Program-made: the position numbers and the translations under genes | The notes under the pieces: model-generated | The model's database searches: none | Seen by the model: only the letters and a program-made list of their open reading frames with translations | Told to the model about the DNA's origin: nothing | Source: Neomelitea salexigens DSM 19753 | GTDB taxonomy: Bacteria; Pseudomonadota; Gammaproteobacteria; Pseudomonadales; Spongiibacteraceae | Assembly: GCF_000422345.1 (NCBI RefSeq) | Contig: NZ_AULP01000001.1 | Span: forward strand, 1-64,000 | Direction: 5' to 3' | Length of the DNA: 64,000 nucleotides | Shown: positions 30,918 through 42,132 of the stretch, piece by piece | Layout: each line of letters begins with the position of its first letter | Numbering within the stretch: position 1 is the stretch's first letter

Positions 30918-31614
30918 CGACCGACAAATTAAGCTCTACGCCACTGCCCCTCACCCATGCAGTTACTTTGATGACCGCGAGGCGCAGACCCTGTTCGTAG
31001 ACCCGGCCTGCGCCGTTGGCTCTCCCCTATATACTCGCCTGTCCCAGGCCGGCTTTCGGCGCAGTGGCAGCCACTATTACCGGCCAAATTGCGACGGTTG
31101 CAACGCCTGCATAGCCAGCCGGGTTCCCGTCGCCGACTTCAGCTTGAGTCGCAATCAGCGGCGGCAAATCGCCCGCAACAAAGACCTGGATTACTACTGG
31201 CGTGAATCGTTAGATGCCGAGGCCTACCCGCTGTATGAACGCTACATCAACGAGCGTCACCGCGATGGCGATATGTACCCCGCCTCGCGCGAACAGTTCG
31301 ACAGCTTTATTGCCGACAGCCGTCAAGACACGACTTACCTGCATATATACCATCAGCGTCAGCTGCTAGCGGTCAGTGTATGCGACCAGATGGGGGACGG
31401 GCTGTCGGCGATATACACGTTTTATGCGCCAGAAGCGCAACGTCGCAGCCTCGGTAAGCTGGCGGTCTTGCATATGATCGAAACCTGCCGGCAGCGACAA
31501 CTGCCCTATTTATATCTCGGTTATTGGATACGAGACTGCCAAAAAATGCGCTACAAAATTGATTATCGCCCCTTGGAGCTGCTTATGAGTCAGCGCTGGG
31601 TGCGATTGAATTGA
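30910..31614 (+). CDS. bpt: Aspartate/glutamate leucyltransferase (Bpt, ATE-like)
   Basis: This 234-residue enzyme transfers Leu from tRNA to N-terminal Asp or Glu, the second branch of the bacterial N-end rule. The N-terminal ATE domain has the Cys-rich set CxGCNACIASRVPV (NCDGCNACI near residues 59-67), and the C-terminal half has YLGYWIRDCQKMRYKI. Older annotations call it arginyl-tRNA-protein transferase. It overlaps aat and precedes infA, the usual gene order. Confidence 0.93.
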   Translation: MNDDRQIKLYATAPHPCSYFDDREAQTLFVDPACAVGSPLYTRLSQAGFRRSGSHYYRPNCDGCNACIASRVPVADFSLSRNQRRQIARNKDLDYYWRESLDAEAYPLYERYINERHRDGDMYPASREQFDSFIADSRQDTTYLHIYHQRQLLAVSVCDQMGDGLSAIYTFYAPEAQRRSLGKLAVLHMIETCRQRQLPYLYLGYWIRDCQKMRYKIDYRPLELLMSQRWVRLN

Positions 31615-31719
31615 TCACAAATTGCCTAATCCCGCTATTTAGGGCAAAATGCGCGCAGTTTTTTCCGGGTCACTAGGCCCCACTCTCTACTTTCAACCAC
31701 ATCTGAGGATTGCTGCCGA

Positions 31720-31938
31720 ATGGCGAAAGAAGACCAGATTGAAATGGAAGGCGAGGTTATTGATACCCTGCCCAACACCACGTTTCGCGTAAAGCTGGAA
31801 AACGGCCACGTTGTTACTGCTCACATCTCAGGGAAGATGCGCAAGCACTACATCCGTATTTTGACCGGCGATAAAGTTAAGGTTGAGCTCACGCCTTACG
31901 ACCTGACCAAAGGCCGCATCACTTTCCGCGGCCGTTAA
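31720..31938 (+). CDS. infA: Translation initiation factor IF-1
   Basis: This 72-residue S1/OB-fold protein binds the ribosomal A site during initiation. The sequence ([18 protein letters not shown], then [17 protein letters not shown]) is almost invariant across gammaproteobacteria. It is encoded alone, after bpt and facing clpA, and ends in the hairpin at 31950-31978. Confidence 0.97.
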   Translation: MAKEDQIEMEGEVIDTLPNTTFRVKLENGHVVTAHISGKMRKHYIRILTGDKVKVELTPYDLTKGRITFRGR

Positions 31939-31949
31939 GCCCAGCAATG

Positions 31950-31978
31950 AAACAGAGACCTGTGTCAGGCCTCTGTTT
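31950..31978 (+). terminator. infA terminator overlapping the end of clpA
   Basis: AAACAGAGACCTG and CAGGCCTCTGTTT form a 13-bp stem with one mismatch around a TGT loop, followed by CTGTTT. It lies 11 bases after infA. The right arm lies inside the last codons of the convergent clpA gene, so those codons double as terminator sequence; it may act in both directions. Confidence 0.7.
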
Positions 31979-34244
31979 CTGTTTCCCGCTGAGTTTCCGC
32001 TTCCAGTGTTAGTGTATCTGCCTCGCTATTCACGCTGATGTGCACAACACCTCCCTGCTCTTCCAGGCTACCGAACAACACCATTTCCGCCAGCGGCTTT
32101 TTGATGTGTTCTTGAATGACTCTCGCCATCGGGCGGGCACCCATTGTGCGGTCGTAACCTTTTTTCACCAGCCAACGGCGCGCGTCGTCATCAACGTGAA
32201 GAGCGACTTTTTTGTCGTCCAGCTGAGCTTGTAGTTCAACCAAGAACTTATCCACGACAGTAAGCACGACCTCTTCAGGCAGGGGCGCAAAGTTAATCAC
32301 GCTGTCCAGGCGGTTGCGGAACTCCGGCGTAAACAGCCGGTTGATCGCTTCGCTGGCATCAGTGTGGTGATCCTGCTCGGTGAAACCAATAGAGCGGCGG
32401 CTAATACTCTCGGCCCCGGCATTGGTTGTCATGATAAAGATAACATTGCGGAAATCCGCTTTGCGGCCGTTGTTGTCGGTCAGTGAACCGTGGTCCATCA
32501 CCTGCAGCAACAGATTGAAAAGCTCTGGGTGTGCTTTTTCGATCTCATCGAGCAACACAACAGAGTGTGGGTGCTTGGTCACCGCATCGGTTAATAACCC
32601 GCCCTGGTCAAAGCCGACATAGCCTGGAGGCGCACCGATCAGGCGCGATACTGTATGGCGTTCCATGTACTCCGACATATCGAAGCGGATCAATTCCAAG
32701 CCCAGTATTTTTGCCAATTGGCGACAAACTTCTGTCTTACCCACGCCGGTGGGGCCGGCCAGCAGGAACGAGCCAATGGGCTTGTCCCCGGCTTTCAGGC
32801 CAGCTCGCGCCAGCTTGATGGATGCACTCAGCTCGGTGATTGCCTGATCCTGACCGAAGACCACCATTTTGAGATTATCTTCGAGCTTGGCCAGTGACGC
32901 TTTGTCATCCGACGATACGCTCTTGGGCGGTATGCGAGCAATTTTGGCGACAATGGCCTCAATATCTGCCACATCGATAACATCGACACGCTGATCCTCG
33001 GGCTGCAGGCGCTGATACGCTCCGGCTTCGTCTATTACATCGATGGCTTTATCGGGTAAAAAGCGATCATTGATATAACGCGCCGACAATTCTGCGGCGG
33101 TTCGCAGCGCTGCGTCACTGTATTTGAGCTCGTGGTGCCCTTCAAAACGTGACTTCAGGCCTTTCAATATATGGAAGGTATCTTCCACACTGGGCTCGCC
33201 GATATCCACTTTTTGGAAGCGGCGGCTCAGGGCGCGGTCCTTCTCAAAGATCCCGCGATACTCCTGGAAAGTGGTAGAGCCTATGCAGCGAATTTGTCCG
33301 CTACTGAGCAGCGGCTTTAATAGATTCGAGGCATCCATAACACCGCCCGACGCGGCCCCTGCGCCGATAATCGTGTGGATCTCGTCAATAAACAGGATCG
33401 CACCTTCACGTTTTTTCAGGTCTGCAAGCAGGCCCTTCAGGCGTTTTTCGAAGTCGCCGCGGTATTTAGTCCCGGCTAATAGCGCCCCCATATCCAGAGA
33501 GTAAACGACACTGTCGGCCAGCACGCTGGGGACATCGCCATCGACAATCCGCTTTGCCAAGCCTTCTGCAATAGCAGTTTTACCGACACCAGACTCGCCG
33601 ACGAGTAAAGGGTTGTTCTTGCGACGGCGGCTGAGTATCTGGGCTACGCGCTCCACTTCCTCTGTGCGGCCAATTAAGGGGTCAATGCGACCGGACTGCG
33701 CCTCTTCGTTGAGGTTGGTGGAGAAGCTTTCCAGTGGACGTTGCTCGGGATCACTGCCCTCACCCTCGTGCTCGCCGTGTTGCTCGTGCTCGCCGGACTC
33801 TCCCCCGGACACCTTGGAAATGCCGTGGGTGATGTAATTGACGATATCCAGGCGATTAACACTCTGCGACTTCAGGAAGTAGACCGCTTGGCTTTCCTGT
33901 TCGCTGAAAATAGCAACCAGAACGTTAGCGCCGGTCACTTCCTGTTTGCCGGAGGATTGCACGTGAAACACGGCTCTCTGCAAAACGCGCTGGAAGCCCA
34001 AAGTGGGCTGGGTATCTCGCTCGACGTCGTCGTCGGGAATACGCGGTGTGGTCGCGTCAACAAACTCGCTTAGTTCACCCTTTAACTGGGGTAAATCTGC
34101 TCCACAGGCCAGTAGCACCTTCACGGCGGCTTCGTTGTCTGCAAGGGCAAGCAATAAGTGCTCTACCGTCATAAATTCATGCCGACGGCTGCGGGCAGAC
34201 TTGAATGCCTGGCTGAGTGTCGTTTCTAAATCTTTACTCAACAT
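31965..34244 (-). CDS. clpA: ATP-dependent Clp protease ATP-binding subunit ClpA
   Basis: This is a 759-residue double AAA+ unfoldase. The N-domain (residues 1-145) docks ClpS. A short acidic linker with [15 protein letters not shown] lies near residue 150. The first ATPase has Walker [14 protein letters not shown] and the second has [13 protein letters not shown]. The IGL-type loop that contacts ClpP is in the [11 protein letters not shown] region. It feeds N-degron substrates to ClpP. It is downstream of clpS on the same strand, 54 bases apart. Confidence 0.95.
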   Translation of the reverse strand: MLSKDLETTLSQAFKSARSRRHEFMTVEHLLLALADNEAAVKVLLACGADLPQLKGELSEFVDATTPRIPDDDVERDTQPTLGFQRVLQRAVFHVQSSGKQEVTGANVLVAIFSEQESQAVYFLKSQSVNRLDIVNYITHGISKVSGGESGEHEQHGEHEGEGSDPEQRPLESFSTNLNEEAQSGRIDPLIGRTEEVERVAQILSRRRKNNPLLVGESGVGKTAIAEGLAKRIVDGDVPSVLADSVVYSLDMGALLAGTKYRGDFEKRLKGLLADLKKREGAILFIDEIHTIIGAGAASGGVMDASNLLKPLLSSGQIRCIGSTTFQEYRGIFEKDRALSRRFQKVDIGEPSVEDTFHILKGLKSRFEGHHELKYSDAALRTAAELSARYINDRFLPDKAIDVIDEAGAYQRLQPEDQRVDVIDVADIEAIVAKIARIPPKSVSSDDKASLAKLEDNLKMVVFGQDQAITELSASIKLARAGLKAGDKPIGSFLLAGPTGVGKTEVCRQLAKILGLELIRFDMSEYMERHTVSRLIGAPPGYVGFDQGGLLTDAVTKHPHSVVLLDEIEKAHPELFNLLLQVMDHGSLTDNNGRKADFRNVIFIMTTNAGAESISRRSIGFTEQDHHTDASEAINRLFTPEFRNRLDSVINFAPLPEEVVLTVVDKFLVELQAQLDDKKVALHVDDDARRWLVKKGYDRTMGARPMARVIQEHIKKPLAEMVLFGSLEEQGGVVHISVNSEADTLTLEAETQRETETEA

Positions 34245-34298
34245 AGCCTGTTACGCCTTCTGTTGTTGCACATGGGTACTGCTTTGTACGTGACATGA

Positions 34299-34646
34299 TC
34301 AGCCTTCGTTCTCTTCGATTTCGGCGAGTAGAGGGTGACCGCTTTCACGTGAATACTGATTAACCTGCTCCGCTTTTGTTTCAGCGATATCGCGGGTGAA
34401 CACGCCGCAAACCCCTTTCCCCTGGGTGTGAACGGTTAGCATCACTTGCGTTGCTTTTTGTCTATCCATATAAAAAAAGTCTTCGAGTACCTCGATGACA
34501 AACTCCATTGGGGTGTAGTCATCGTTTAGCAGCACCACTTTATAGAGCGGTGGCTTTTTCAGCTGTGGTTTCGACTCCTGTAGAGCGGTGCCTCCTTCAT
34601 AATCGGAGTGATCTTCCTGGCTCATAACTGTGTTCGGGTACGGCAT
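34299..34646 (-). CDS. clpS: ClpA adaptor ClpS
   Basis: This 115-residue N-recognin recognises Leu, Phe, Trp and Tyr N-termini and hands them to ClpA. Conserved features are [20 protein letters not shown] and the [20 protein letters not shown] stretch with the pocket residues, ending HPLL. An in-frame Met at residue 8 (34625) is an alternative start. Divergent from cspD, as is usual. Confidence 0.94.
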   Translation of the reverse strand: MPYPNTVMSQEDHSDYEGGTALQESKPQLKKPPLYKVVLLNDDYTPMEFVIEVLEDFFYMDRQKATQVMLTVHTQGKGVCGVFTRDIAETKAEQVNQYSRESGHPLLAEIEENEG

Positions 34647-34837
34647 AATTCTGTTTACCTGAGCTTAGCATCGCGGTATTCCCCCACAATAGGGGTATTC
34701 ACGAAGCGCGGCTAGCGAGAAGTCGCGGCTTGACGCCAAGCACTCCGTGTTTTAAAAATGGGTATTAGCGCGATAAAAACAAGGTCTATCGCGTTAAATG
34801 TGACAATAACTATAACGAGAAATCAGGGTGTAAGGCT

Positions 34838-35068
34838 ATGCAAAATGGTGTTGTAAAGTGGTTCAATAACGCCAAAGGTTACGGATTTATTCTCTCCGAA
34901 GATGGCAATCAAGAAGTGTTTGCCCACTACTCGGCGATCTCGATGGAAGGCTACAAAACACTTAAGGCAGGTCAGAGTGTCTGCTTTGATGCCCAGCAGG
35001 GCCCGAAAGGCCTACATGCAACAAATATTCAGGCAGATTCTGAATTAGAACAAGAAGTTGAGCAGTGA
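34838..35068 (+). CDS. cspD: Cold-shock-like protein CspD
   Basis: This is a 76-residue cold-shock domain protein. The RNA-binding motifs are KGYGFI (RNP1) and EVFAHYSAI (RNP2, in the CspD-like variant). Its position opposite clpS and the C-terminal acidic tail favour CspD, which in E. coli is made in stationary phase and inhibits replication. A Shine-Dalgarno-like AGGGTG precedes the ATG. Confidence 0.88.
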   Translation: MQNGVVKWFNNAKGYGFILSEDGNQEVFAHYSAISMEGYKTLKAGQSVCFDAQQGPKGLHATNIQADSELEQEVEQ

Positions 35069-35178
35069 ACCAAGAAAAAGGCTAAGGTTTGCAAAGTGCC
35101 TTGGTCGCCACGAATACGTGGGCAATTACTCCGCGCTGTGATCTAAGCCCTCAATAAACGCGCCCACATCGACAGCAA

Positions 35179-35200
35179 GGCCACCCCGCTAGGGGTGGCC
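35179..35200. terminator. Strong hairpin terminating icd
   Basis: GGCCACCCC (35179-35187) and GGGGTGGCC (35192-35200) form a perfect 9-bp GC-rich stem with a four-base loop, seven bases after the icd stop. Read on the minus strand it is followed by TTGCTG, so the U-tract is poor. It may also stop cspD transcripts. Confidence 0.65.
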
Positions 35201-35207
35201 GACACAC

Positions 35208-36461
35208 TTACATGTGCTTGACGATCGCATCACCGAACTCAGAACATTTCAGCAAGGTTGCCCCTTCCATCAAACGCTCAAAGTCATAGGTGACTGTTTT
35301 GGCCTGAATCGCGCCGTTCATGCCGTCGATAATCAGGTCCGCTGCTTCATTCCAGCCGAGGTGGCGCAGCATCATTTCAGCCGACAGGATCAGCGAACCG
35401 GGGTTAACCTTATCCTGGCCGGTGTATTTTGGTGCTGTACCGTGAGTGGCTTCAAACAGTGCAACGTTGTCGCTGAGGTTTGCACCAGGTGCGATACCGA
35501 TACCGCCAACCTGCGCGGCAAGTGCATCAGAGAGGTAGTCGCCGTTCAGGTTCAGCGTCGCGATAACGCTGTACTCATCCGGACGCAGCAATACCTGCTG
35601 GAGCATCGCGTCGGCAATTACGTCTTTAATGATGATTTCTTTGCCAGTGTTTGGATTTTTCAGCTTGACCCATGGACCGCCGTCTAGCAGCTCACCACCG
35701 AACTCTTCCATGGCCAACTCGTAGCCCCAGTTCTTGAAGGCACCTTCGGTGAACTTCATGATGTTGCCTTTGTGAACCAGTGTCAGCGAAGGCAGGTCTT
35801 GATCGATAGTGTACTGAATCGCTTTGCGCACCAGGCGCTTAGTACCCTCTTCCGATACCGGCTTAACACCGATACCACACTCCTGCGGGAAGCGGATTTT
35901 GGTGACACCCATTTCTTCCTGCATAAAGTTGATCACTTTATCAGCTTCAGGAGTGCCCGCTTTCCATTCAATACCCGCATAAATGTCTTCCGAGTTTTCA
36001 CGGAAGATCACCATATTGGTTTTGCCTGGCTCTTTAACGGGAGAAGGAACGCCTTCAAACCAGCGAACGGGGCGCTGACAAACGTAGAGGTCCAGTTCCT
36101 GGCGCAGTGCAACGTTCAAAGAGCGGAAACCACCACCAACGGGGGTAGTTAGTGGACCTTTGATCGCCACGACGTATTCTTTGATGGCGTCCAGTGTTTC
36201 TGCGGGGAACCAGTCGCCGTCGTAGAGCTCGGCGGCTTTTTCGCCAGTGAAGATTTCCATCCAGCTGATTTTTTTATTGCCGGCGTAAGCTTTCTCAACC
36301 GCTGCATCCACAACGTTGATCATTACCGGAGTGATGTCGATCCCGATGCCATCGCCTTCGATAAAAGGAATAATTGGCCGATCGGGTACGTTCAGGGAAA
36401 GATCCGCATTAACGGAGATTTTCTCACCCTCTGTAGGTACCTTGATATGTTGGTATCCCAT
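35208..36461 (-). CDS. icd: NADP-dependent isocitrate dehydrogenase
   Basis: This 417-residue TCA-cycle enzyme oxidatively decarboxylates isocitrate to 2-oxoglutarate. The start MGYQHIKVP at 36461 matches Pseudomonas-type Icd and has GGAG nine bases upstream. An ATG four codons earlier gives MESK, which resembles the E. coli start. Active-site stretches are [13 protein letters not shown], the phosphorylatable-Ser loop [13 protein letters not shown], and [14 protein letters not shown]. The dehydrogenase is of the 45-kDa homodimer type. It ends in a strong hairpin. Confidence 0.95.
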   Translation of the reverse strand: MGYQHIKVPTEGEKISVNADLSLNVPDRPIIPFIEGDGIGIDITPVMINVVDAAVEKAYAGNKKISWMEIFTGEKAAELYDGDWFPAETLDAIKEYVVAIKGPLTTPVGGGFRSLNVALRQELDLYVCQRPVRWFEGVPSPVKEPGKTNMVIFRENSEDIYAGIEWKAGTPEADKVINFMQEEMGVTKIRFPQECGIGVKPVSEEGTKRLVRKAIQYTIDQDLPSLTLVHKGNIMKFTEGAFKNWGYELAMEEFGGELLDGGPWVKLKNPNTGKEIIIKDVIADAMLQQVLLRPDEYSVIATLNLNGDYLSDALAAQVGGIGIAPGANLSDNVALFEATHGTAPKYTGQDKVNPGSLILSAEMMLRHLGWNEAADLIIDGMNGAIQAKTVTYDFERLMEGATLLKCSEFGDAIVKHM

Positions 36462-36645
36462 TTTTGACTCCATGGTTTATAGGTTAGTATCTGAGCTCGT
36501 TCGGTGGCGGCAACAGCGCAGTGTCGCTGCTACAATGCCGCCCCTCCAAGTCTGGTCAGCGAGCGCTTTAAAGCCTAGCTTTCTTTAAAAAGCGCCGCAT
36601 TATAACACTTTATAGTCGAATTTCTTCCATGAATATTAGATTCCC

Positions 36646-37308
36646 GTGACAGTTCTCTATCTTTTTAATAAGCCCTTTCGGGTTATGAGCCAATTTACCC
36701 CCTGCGACGACCGCGAAACGCTGGCGAATTACATTGATATTCCCGCCATCTATCCCGCTGGCCGACTGGATTTTGACTCAGAGGGATTAATGGTGCTCAC
36801 CGGAGACGGTTCACTCCAGCACCGTATTAGCCATCCCGACCACAAGCTTAGCAAATGTTATTGGGTACAAGTGGAGGGTGAGATCAATGAATCGGCAATT
36901 AACGCCCTGCAAAATGGTGTGGAGCTAAAAGACGGCCTGACCCAGCCCGCGCTAGCGCACGCGATGGACGAGCCTGCCGGACTGTGGCCCCGGCAACCGC
37001 CGGTGCGCTATCGCGCTGCGATTCCCACCAGCTGGCTGTCACTGGAAATCACCGAAGGTAGAAACCGGCAGGTTCGCCGTATGACGGCAGCGGTAGGCTT
37101 TCCAACACTTCGGTTGATTCGGGCGAGCATTGGCCCTTGGTCACTCGACGATTTGGCCCCCGGACAATCGCGAATAGTAGAACTGAGTACTTCAGAGCAA
37201 CGTAAATTATTTCCGAAGGCCGGGCGCTGTAGTACACGCAATGCTAAAACGCGCAAACCCAGGCCGCGAACTTCGCCAGCCCGGCGTGGCAAACGTAGCC
37301 CACGCTGA
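36646..37308 (+). CDS. rluE: 23S rRNA pseudouridine synthase RluE
   Basis: This 220-residue enzyme of the RsuA family makes pseudouridine at position 2457 of 23S rRNA (E. coli numbering). The catalytic Asp is in PAGRLDFDSEGL, and EGRNRQVRRMTAAVGFPTLRL is the second family motif. There is no N-terminal S4 domain, as expected for RluE. A basic C-terminal tail (about 190-220) is rich in Arg and Pro. The start is GTG at 36646. It runs divergently from icd. Confidence 0.9.
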   Translation: MTVLYLFNKPFRVMSQFTPCDDRETLANYIDIPAIYPAGRLDFDSEGLMVLTGDGSLQHRISHPDHKLSKCYWVQVEGEINESAINALQNGVELKDGLTQPALAHAMDEPAGLWPRQPPVRYRAAIPTSWLSLEITEGRNRQVRRMTAAVGFPTLRLIRASIGPWSLDDLAPGQSRIVELSTSEQRKLFPKAGRCSTRNAKTRKPRPRTSPARRGKRSPR

Positions 37309-37371
37309 GCGGTGGCGGTACAATGCCCGGCTTTCGGTGCTGCGACAATTCACAACAGACTAGGAACCACT

Positions 37372-37818
37372 ATGGACTGGCAGGCAAGAGTCACGGTCGC
37401 GTGTGTAATAGAAAATGACGGTAAATTTTTGATCGTTGAAGAGATCCGTGACGGCAAGCGTGTGCTCAACCAGCCCGCCGGCCACCTGGAGGCCGACGAA
37501 GGGCTTTGTGAAGCGGCGCTGCGAGAAACGCTGGAAGAAACTCAGTGGAAGGTTGAGCTACAGGGCGTCGTCGGTATTGGCCTGTATAGCCCGCCAGCCA
37601 AAAACGCAACGTATCATCGCACCACGTTTTTTGGCCGCCCCATGGCGTTTTGCCCTGAGAGCCCGCTGGACAGCGATATCGATAGCGTTCACTGGCTGAC
37701 TATTGAACAACTTCGCGAGCGCCGCCATCAGCTGCGCAGCCCCATGGTGCTCGACTGCGTTGAACGCTATCTAGAAGGCCAACGCTTTCCACTGGCGATG
37801 ATCTACGGAGAACCTTAA
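37372..37818 (+). CDS. nudJ: Nudix hydrolase (NudJ-type phosphatase)
   Basis: This is a 148-residue Nudix enzyme. I use the ATG at 37372 ([14 protein letters not shown]), which has AGGAA upstream; an open frame from a GTG at 37312 would add 20 residues. The Nudix box runs from [20 protein letters not shown] (about residues 37-56), with Gln in place of the usual Gly at the end. E. coli NudJ cleaves thiamine pyrophosphates and nucleoside di/triphosphates. The stop overlaps the mnmA start, and nudJ-mnmA-hflD-purB is a conserved cluster. Confidence 0.88.
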   Translation: MDWQARVTVACVIENDGKFLIVEEIRDGKRVLNQPAGHLEADEGLCEAALRETLEETQWKVELQGVVGIGLYSPPAKNATYHRTTFFGRPMAFCPESPLDSDIDSVHWLTIEQLRERRHQLRSPMVLDCVERYLEGQRFPLAMIYGEP

Positions 37819-38945
37819 TGAGCGCCACCGACTACAACCCGCTGGCAGACAAGGCGATTGCCGATACCAAAGTGATCGTCGGCATGTCCGGTGGCGTCGA
37901 CTCATCGGTAACGGCACTGCTGTTAAAGCAGCAGGGTTATCAGGTCGAAGGCCTGTTCATGAAGAACTGGAATGAGGACGATGGCACAGAATACTGCACC
38001 GCCATGGACGACCTCGCCGACGCTGCTGCCGTGTGCCAAAAACTGGATATTTACCTGCACACCGCCAATTTCGCTCAGGAATACTGGGACAATGTCTTTG
38101 AGCACTTCCTCGAAGAGTACCGCGCGGGCCGCACCCCTAACCCCGATATTCTTTGCAATCGGGAGATTAAATTTAAGGCCTTTTTGGACTACGCATTGCA
38201 GCTGGGCGCCGATGGCATTGCCACCGGTCACTACACCCGGCGCAGCCCGGGCAGAGAGCATACCCAACTCCTAAAAGGCATAGACAACAACAAAGACCAA
38301 AGTTACTTCCTGCATGCAGTCAGCGCCGATCAACTGGCCAAGACCTTGTTCCCAGTTGGGGAATTAGAGAAACCTGCCGTCCGCGCCCTCGCCGAGGAGC
38401 ACGGGCTCGTCACCCACAACAAAAAAGACAGCACCGGGATTTGCTTCATCGGCGAGCGTCGCTTCAAGGATTTTTTGCAGCAATACCTGCCTGCTCAACC
38501 GGGCCGTATCGAAAGTCTCGATGGCCAGGATATGGGGCAGCACAGCGGCTTGATGTATCACACAATTGGCCAGCGTCAGGGCCTCGGTATCGGCGGTGTG
38601 CGCGGTGCCGGTGAACAGCCCTGGTACGTTGTTGATAAGGACTTGTCACGCAATGTTCTGCGGGTTGCCCAGGGCAGCCAGCACCCTGCGCTGTTTAAAA
38701 ATTGCCTGCGGCTGTCGAGTATTCACTGGATCACTCCCCCGCCACCCCAGCTGCCCCTGCGTTGCAGTGCAAAAACGCGCTACCGCCAGGCCGACCAACC
38801 CTGCGAGCTGCTGGCGACCGAAACCGGCTACGAGGTAATTTTCGATACTCCCCAGCGCGCAATCACCCCTGGGCAGTCAGCGGTTTTCTACCTGGGCGAG
38901 CAATGCCTGGGCGGCGGCATTATCGAATCGGGATACAATCGCTAA
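37818..38945 (+). CDS. mnmA: tRNA 2-thiouridylase MnmA
   Basis: This 375-residue enzyme puts sulfur onto U34 of Lys, Glu and Gln tRNAs. The PP-loop [15 protein letters not shown] (about residues 22-36) activates the uridine with ATP. The two catalytic cysteines sit in [13 protein letters not shown] and [12 protein letters not shown]-terminal RNA-binding domains follow. The final base of the stop codon overlaps the hflD start. Confidence 0.95.
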   Translation: MSATDYNPLADKAIADTKVIVGMSGGVDSSVTALLLKQQGYQVEGLFMKNWNEDDGTEYCTAMDDLADAAAVCQKLDIYLHTANFAQEYWDNVFEHFLEEYRAGRTPNPDILCNREIKFKAFLDYALQLGADGIATGHYTRRSPGREHTQLLKGIDNNKDQSYFLHAVSADQLAKTLFPVGELEKPAVRALAEEHGLVTHNKKDSTGICFIGERRFKDFLQQYLPAQPGRIESLDGQDMGQHSGLMYHTIGQRQGLGIGGVRGAGEQPWYVVDKDLSRNVLRVAQGSQHPALFKNCLRLSSIHWITPPPPQLPLRCSAKTRYRQADQPCELLATETGYEVIFDTPQRAITPGQSAVFYLGEQCLGGGIIESGYNR

Positions 38946-39589
38946 TGGCCTTCTTTCCCAATGCAGAGCAACTCACAGAACAAACCCTGGCGTTGGCTGG
39001 CGTTCTGCAGGCCGTGACGCTGGTCGATCAAATTGCCCGAACCGGGCAAGCTGAACCCGCAGCGCTCGACGCTTCCCTGGCCAGCCTTTTTGCCTTCTCA
39101 GGGAATGACACCCGCAGTGTGTTCGGCAATATCAATGCACTTGAGCTGGGTATCCGCGCCCTGCGTGATTTGCTCAGTGGCAATGATTACGGCGAGCGCC
39201 AGGCCGTTACGCGCTACTGTATGGGCGTATTGTTCTTACAAAACAAACTGCGCCGGGACCATGCAGCCGCAAGCATCATGCGTAATCGACTAGAGCACTG
39301 CGCCAAACAGCGCGAGTTTGGCGGTGAATTAACGAGCTTGGCGCCGGCTTTGGCGGATATCTATCAAGATACCCTATCCAAGTATCGCTTTCGCATTCAG
39401 GTAAGCGGTAGCGCTCAACAACTGCAAAACAATGACAATGCCGCCAAAATTCGTGCACTGCTGTTAGCGGCCATTCGCGGTGCCTATCTCTGGCGAGCGG
39501 CGGGCGGCAATCGCTTTAGCCTAATGTTCCTCAGAAATCGCCTTTTTACCGAAGCGCAGCGGCTACTGGGCACTGAAATTCAGCACTGA
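38945..39589 (+). CDS. hflD: HflD family protein
   Basis: This is a 214-residue helical protein of the HflD (YcfC) family, peripherally associated with the inner membrane. In E. coli it binds the lambda CII protein, which gave it the high-frequency-lysogenisation name; its normal job is unknown. The start at 38945 ([24 protein letters not shown]) is the family N-terminus; an open frame extends further up inside mnmA but without family similarity. It sits between mnmA and purB, as in most gammaproteobacteria. Confidence 0.9.
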   Translation: MAFFPNAEQLTEQTLALAGVLQAVTLVDQIARTGQAEPAALDASLASLFAFSGNDTRSVFGNINALELGIRALRDLLSGNDYGERQAVTRYCMGVLFLQNKLRRDHAAASIMRNRLEHCAKQREFGGELTSLAPALADIYQDTLSKYRFRIQVSGSAQQLQNNDNAAKIRALLLAAIRGAYLWRAAGGNRFSLMFLRNRLFTEAQRLLGTEIQH

Positions 39590-39632
39590 GCAGTGTATGA
39601 TTGCGCCCCATTAATTTGCCCTCCGCGTATAG

Positions 39633-41012
<1,380 letters not shown>

Positions 41013-41013
41013 A

Positions 41014-42132
41014 ATGGCGCTGCAGGGCTTCGATGCGCAGCAATTCCTCGACGAGGATTGGCAGCGCCGTCCACGGGTGTTGCGTGGCGCCCTGCAGGGT
41101 TTTGAATGCCCCGTGGACGGTGATGACCTCGCTGGTCTGGCCTGTGAAGACGAGGTTGATTCACGGCTAATCTCACAACACGGCAGCGACTGGCAGCTAC
41201 AACACGGGCCGCTGAAGGAGAGCTACTTCGCCGAGCTGCCCGCCAGCCATTGGACTCTCTTGGTTCAATCGGTCGACCAATGGATACCCGGTGTTGCAGA
41301 ATTACTAAACGATTTCCGTTTTTTACCGCGCTGGCGTATCGATGACATTATGGTCAGCTACGCGGCCGATGGCGGCAGCGTGGGCCCCCACTACGATCAA
41401 TACGATGTATTTCTCATTCAGGGCAGCGGCCGCCGTCGCTGGCAGCTGGGCCAGCACTGCGACGATAGCAGCGAACTGCTCGGCCACCCTGAATTACGCT
41501 TGCTTAAACACTTCGACTGTCAACAGGAAGTGATTCTTGAAGCCGGCGACATACTCTACATTCCCCCGGGTGTCGCACATTGGGGAACCGCTGTCGGCGA
41601 TGACTGCATCACCCTGTCGGTGGGCTTTAGAGCCCCCTCCAACGCCGAATTACTGAATAGCTGGTCAATCGAGCGAGAAACCGTGTTGAGCGACGGGCAG
41701 CGGTTTAGCGATCAGGCCCTAAATGCCAGCGCGCCCAGTGGCTGGATCCCTGAAGATGTTCTCCCGCAACTGCGCGAGCGCCTGAGCGCAGGGCTAGACG
41801 ATGATCGAGCCCTTTCACGCTGGTTTGGACAGATGATGACCCACGTCGACCAGCAGCAGCGCTTCGATAACCCTGCGCTGTCATTTGAGGAATATGCTCA
41901 CCGCGAACAACAGGTGCCAGCCTGCCTGCGCCTGGGTGCGCGCTTGGCCTTCGACGCCCACTATCTGTTTGCCGACGGTATTGCCTACCCCTACCCCAGT
42001 GACTTGCGCCCCGCCGTGGCTGAGTTCTGTGAACAAGAAGGCGGTGATGATGTGATGGGGCTGGTGGTTGAGCTACGCTATCAGCTCTACCAAACAGGCA
42101 CGGTGTATTTCGATGACGATGTTGAAGATTGA
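41014..42132 (+). CDS. roxA: Ribosomal protein uL16 arginine hydroxylase RoxA (YcfD)
   Basis: This is a 372-residue JmjC/cupin-type 2-oxoglutarate and Fe(II)-dependent oxygenase. The iron ligands are visible as His and Asp in VGPHYDQYDVF and the distal His in PPGVAHWG. E. coli YcfD hydroxylates Arg81 of ribosomal protein L16. C-terminal helical dimerisation and winged-helix parts follow (about 220-372). It is translationally close to purB and overlaps the following acetyltransferase by about 20 bases. Confidence 0.9.
   Translation: MALQGFDAQQFLDEDWQRRPRVLRGALQGFECPVDGDDLAGLACEDEVDSRLISQHGSDWQLQHGPLKESYFAELPASHWTLLVQSVDQWIPGVAELLNDFRFLPRWRIDDIMVSYAADGGSVGPHYDQYDVFLIQGSGRRRWQLGQHCDDSSELLGHPELRLLKHFDCQQEVILEAGDILYIPPGVAHWGTAVGDDCITLSVGFRAPSNAELLNSWSIERETVLSDGQRFSDQALNASAPSGWIPEDVLPQLRERLSAGLDDDRALSRWFGQMMTHVDQQQRFDNPALSFEEYAHREQQVPACLRLGARLAFDAHYLFADGIAYPYPSDLRPAVAEFCEQEGGDDVMGLVVELRYQLYQTGTVYFDDDVED

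Noticed and set aside
38702-38944. Longer hflD reading frame starting inside mnmA
   Set aside because: The extra 81 residues are out-of-frame mnmA; the family N-terminus begins at 38945.
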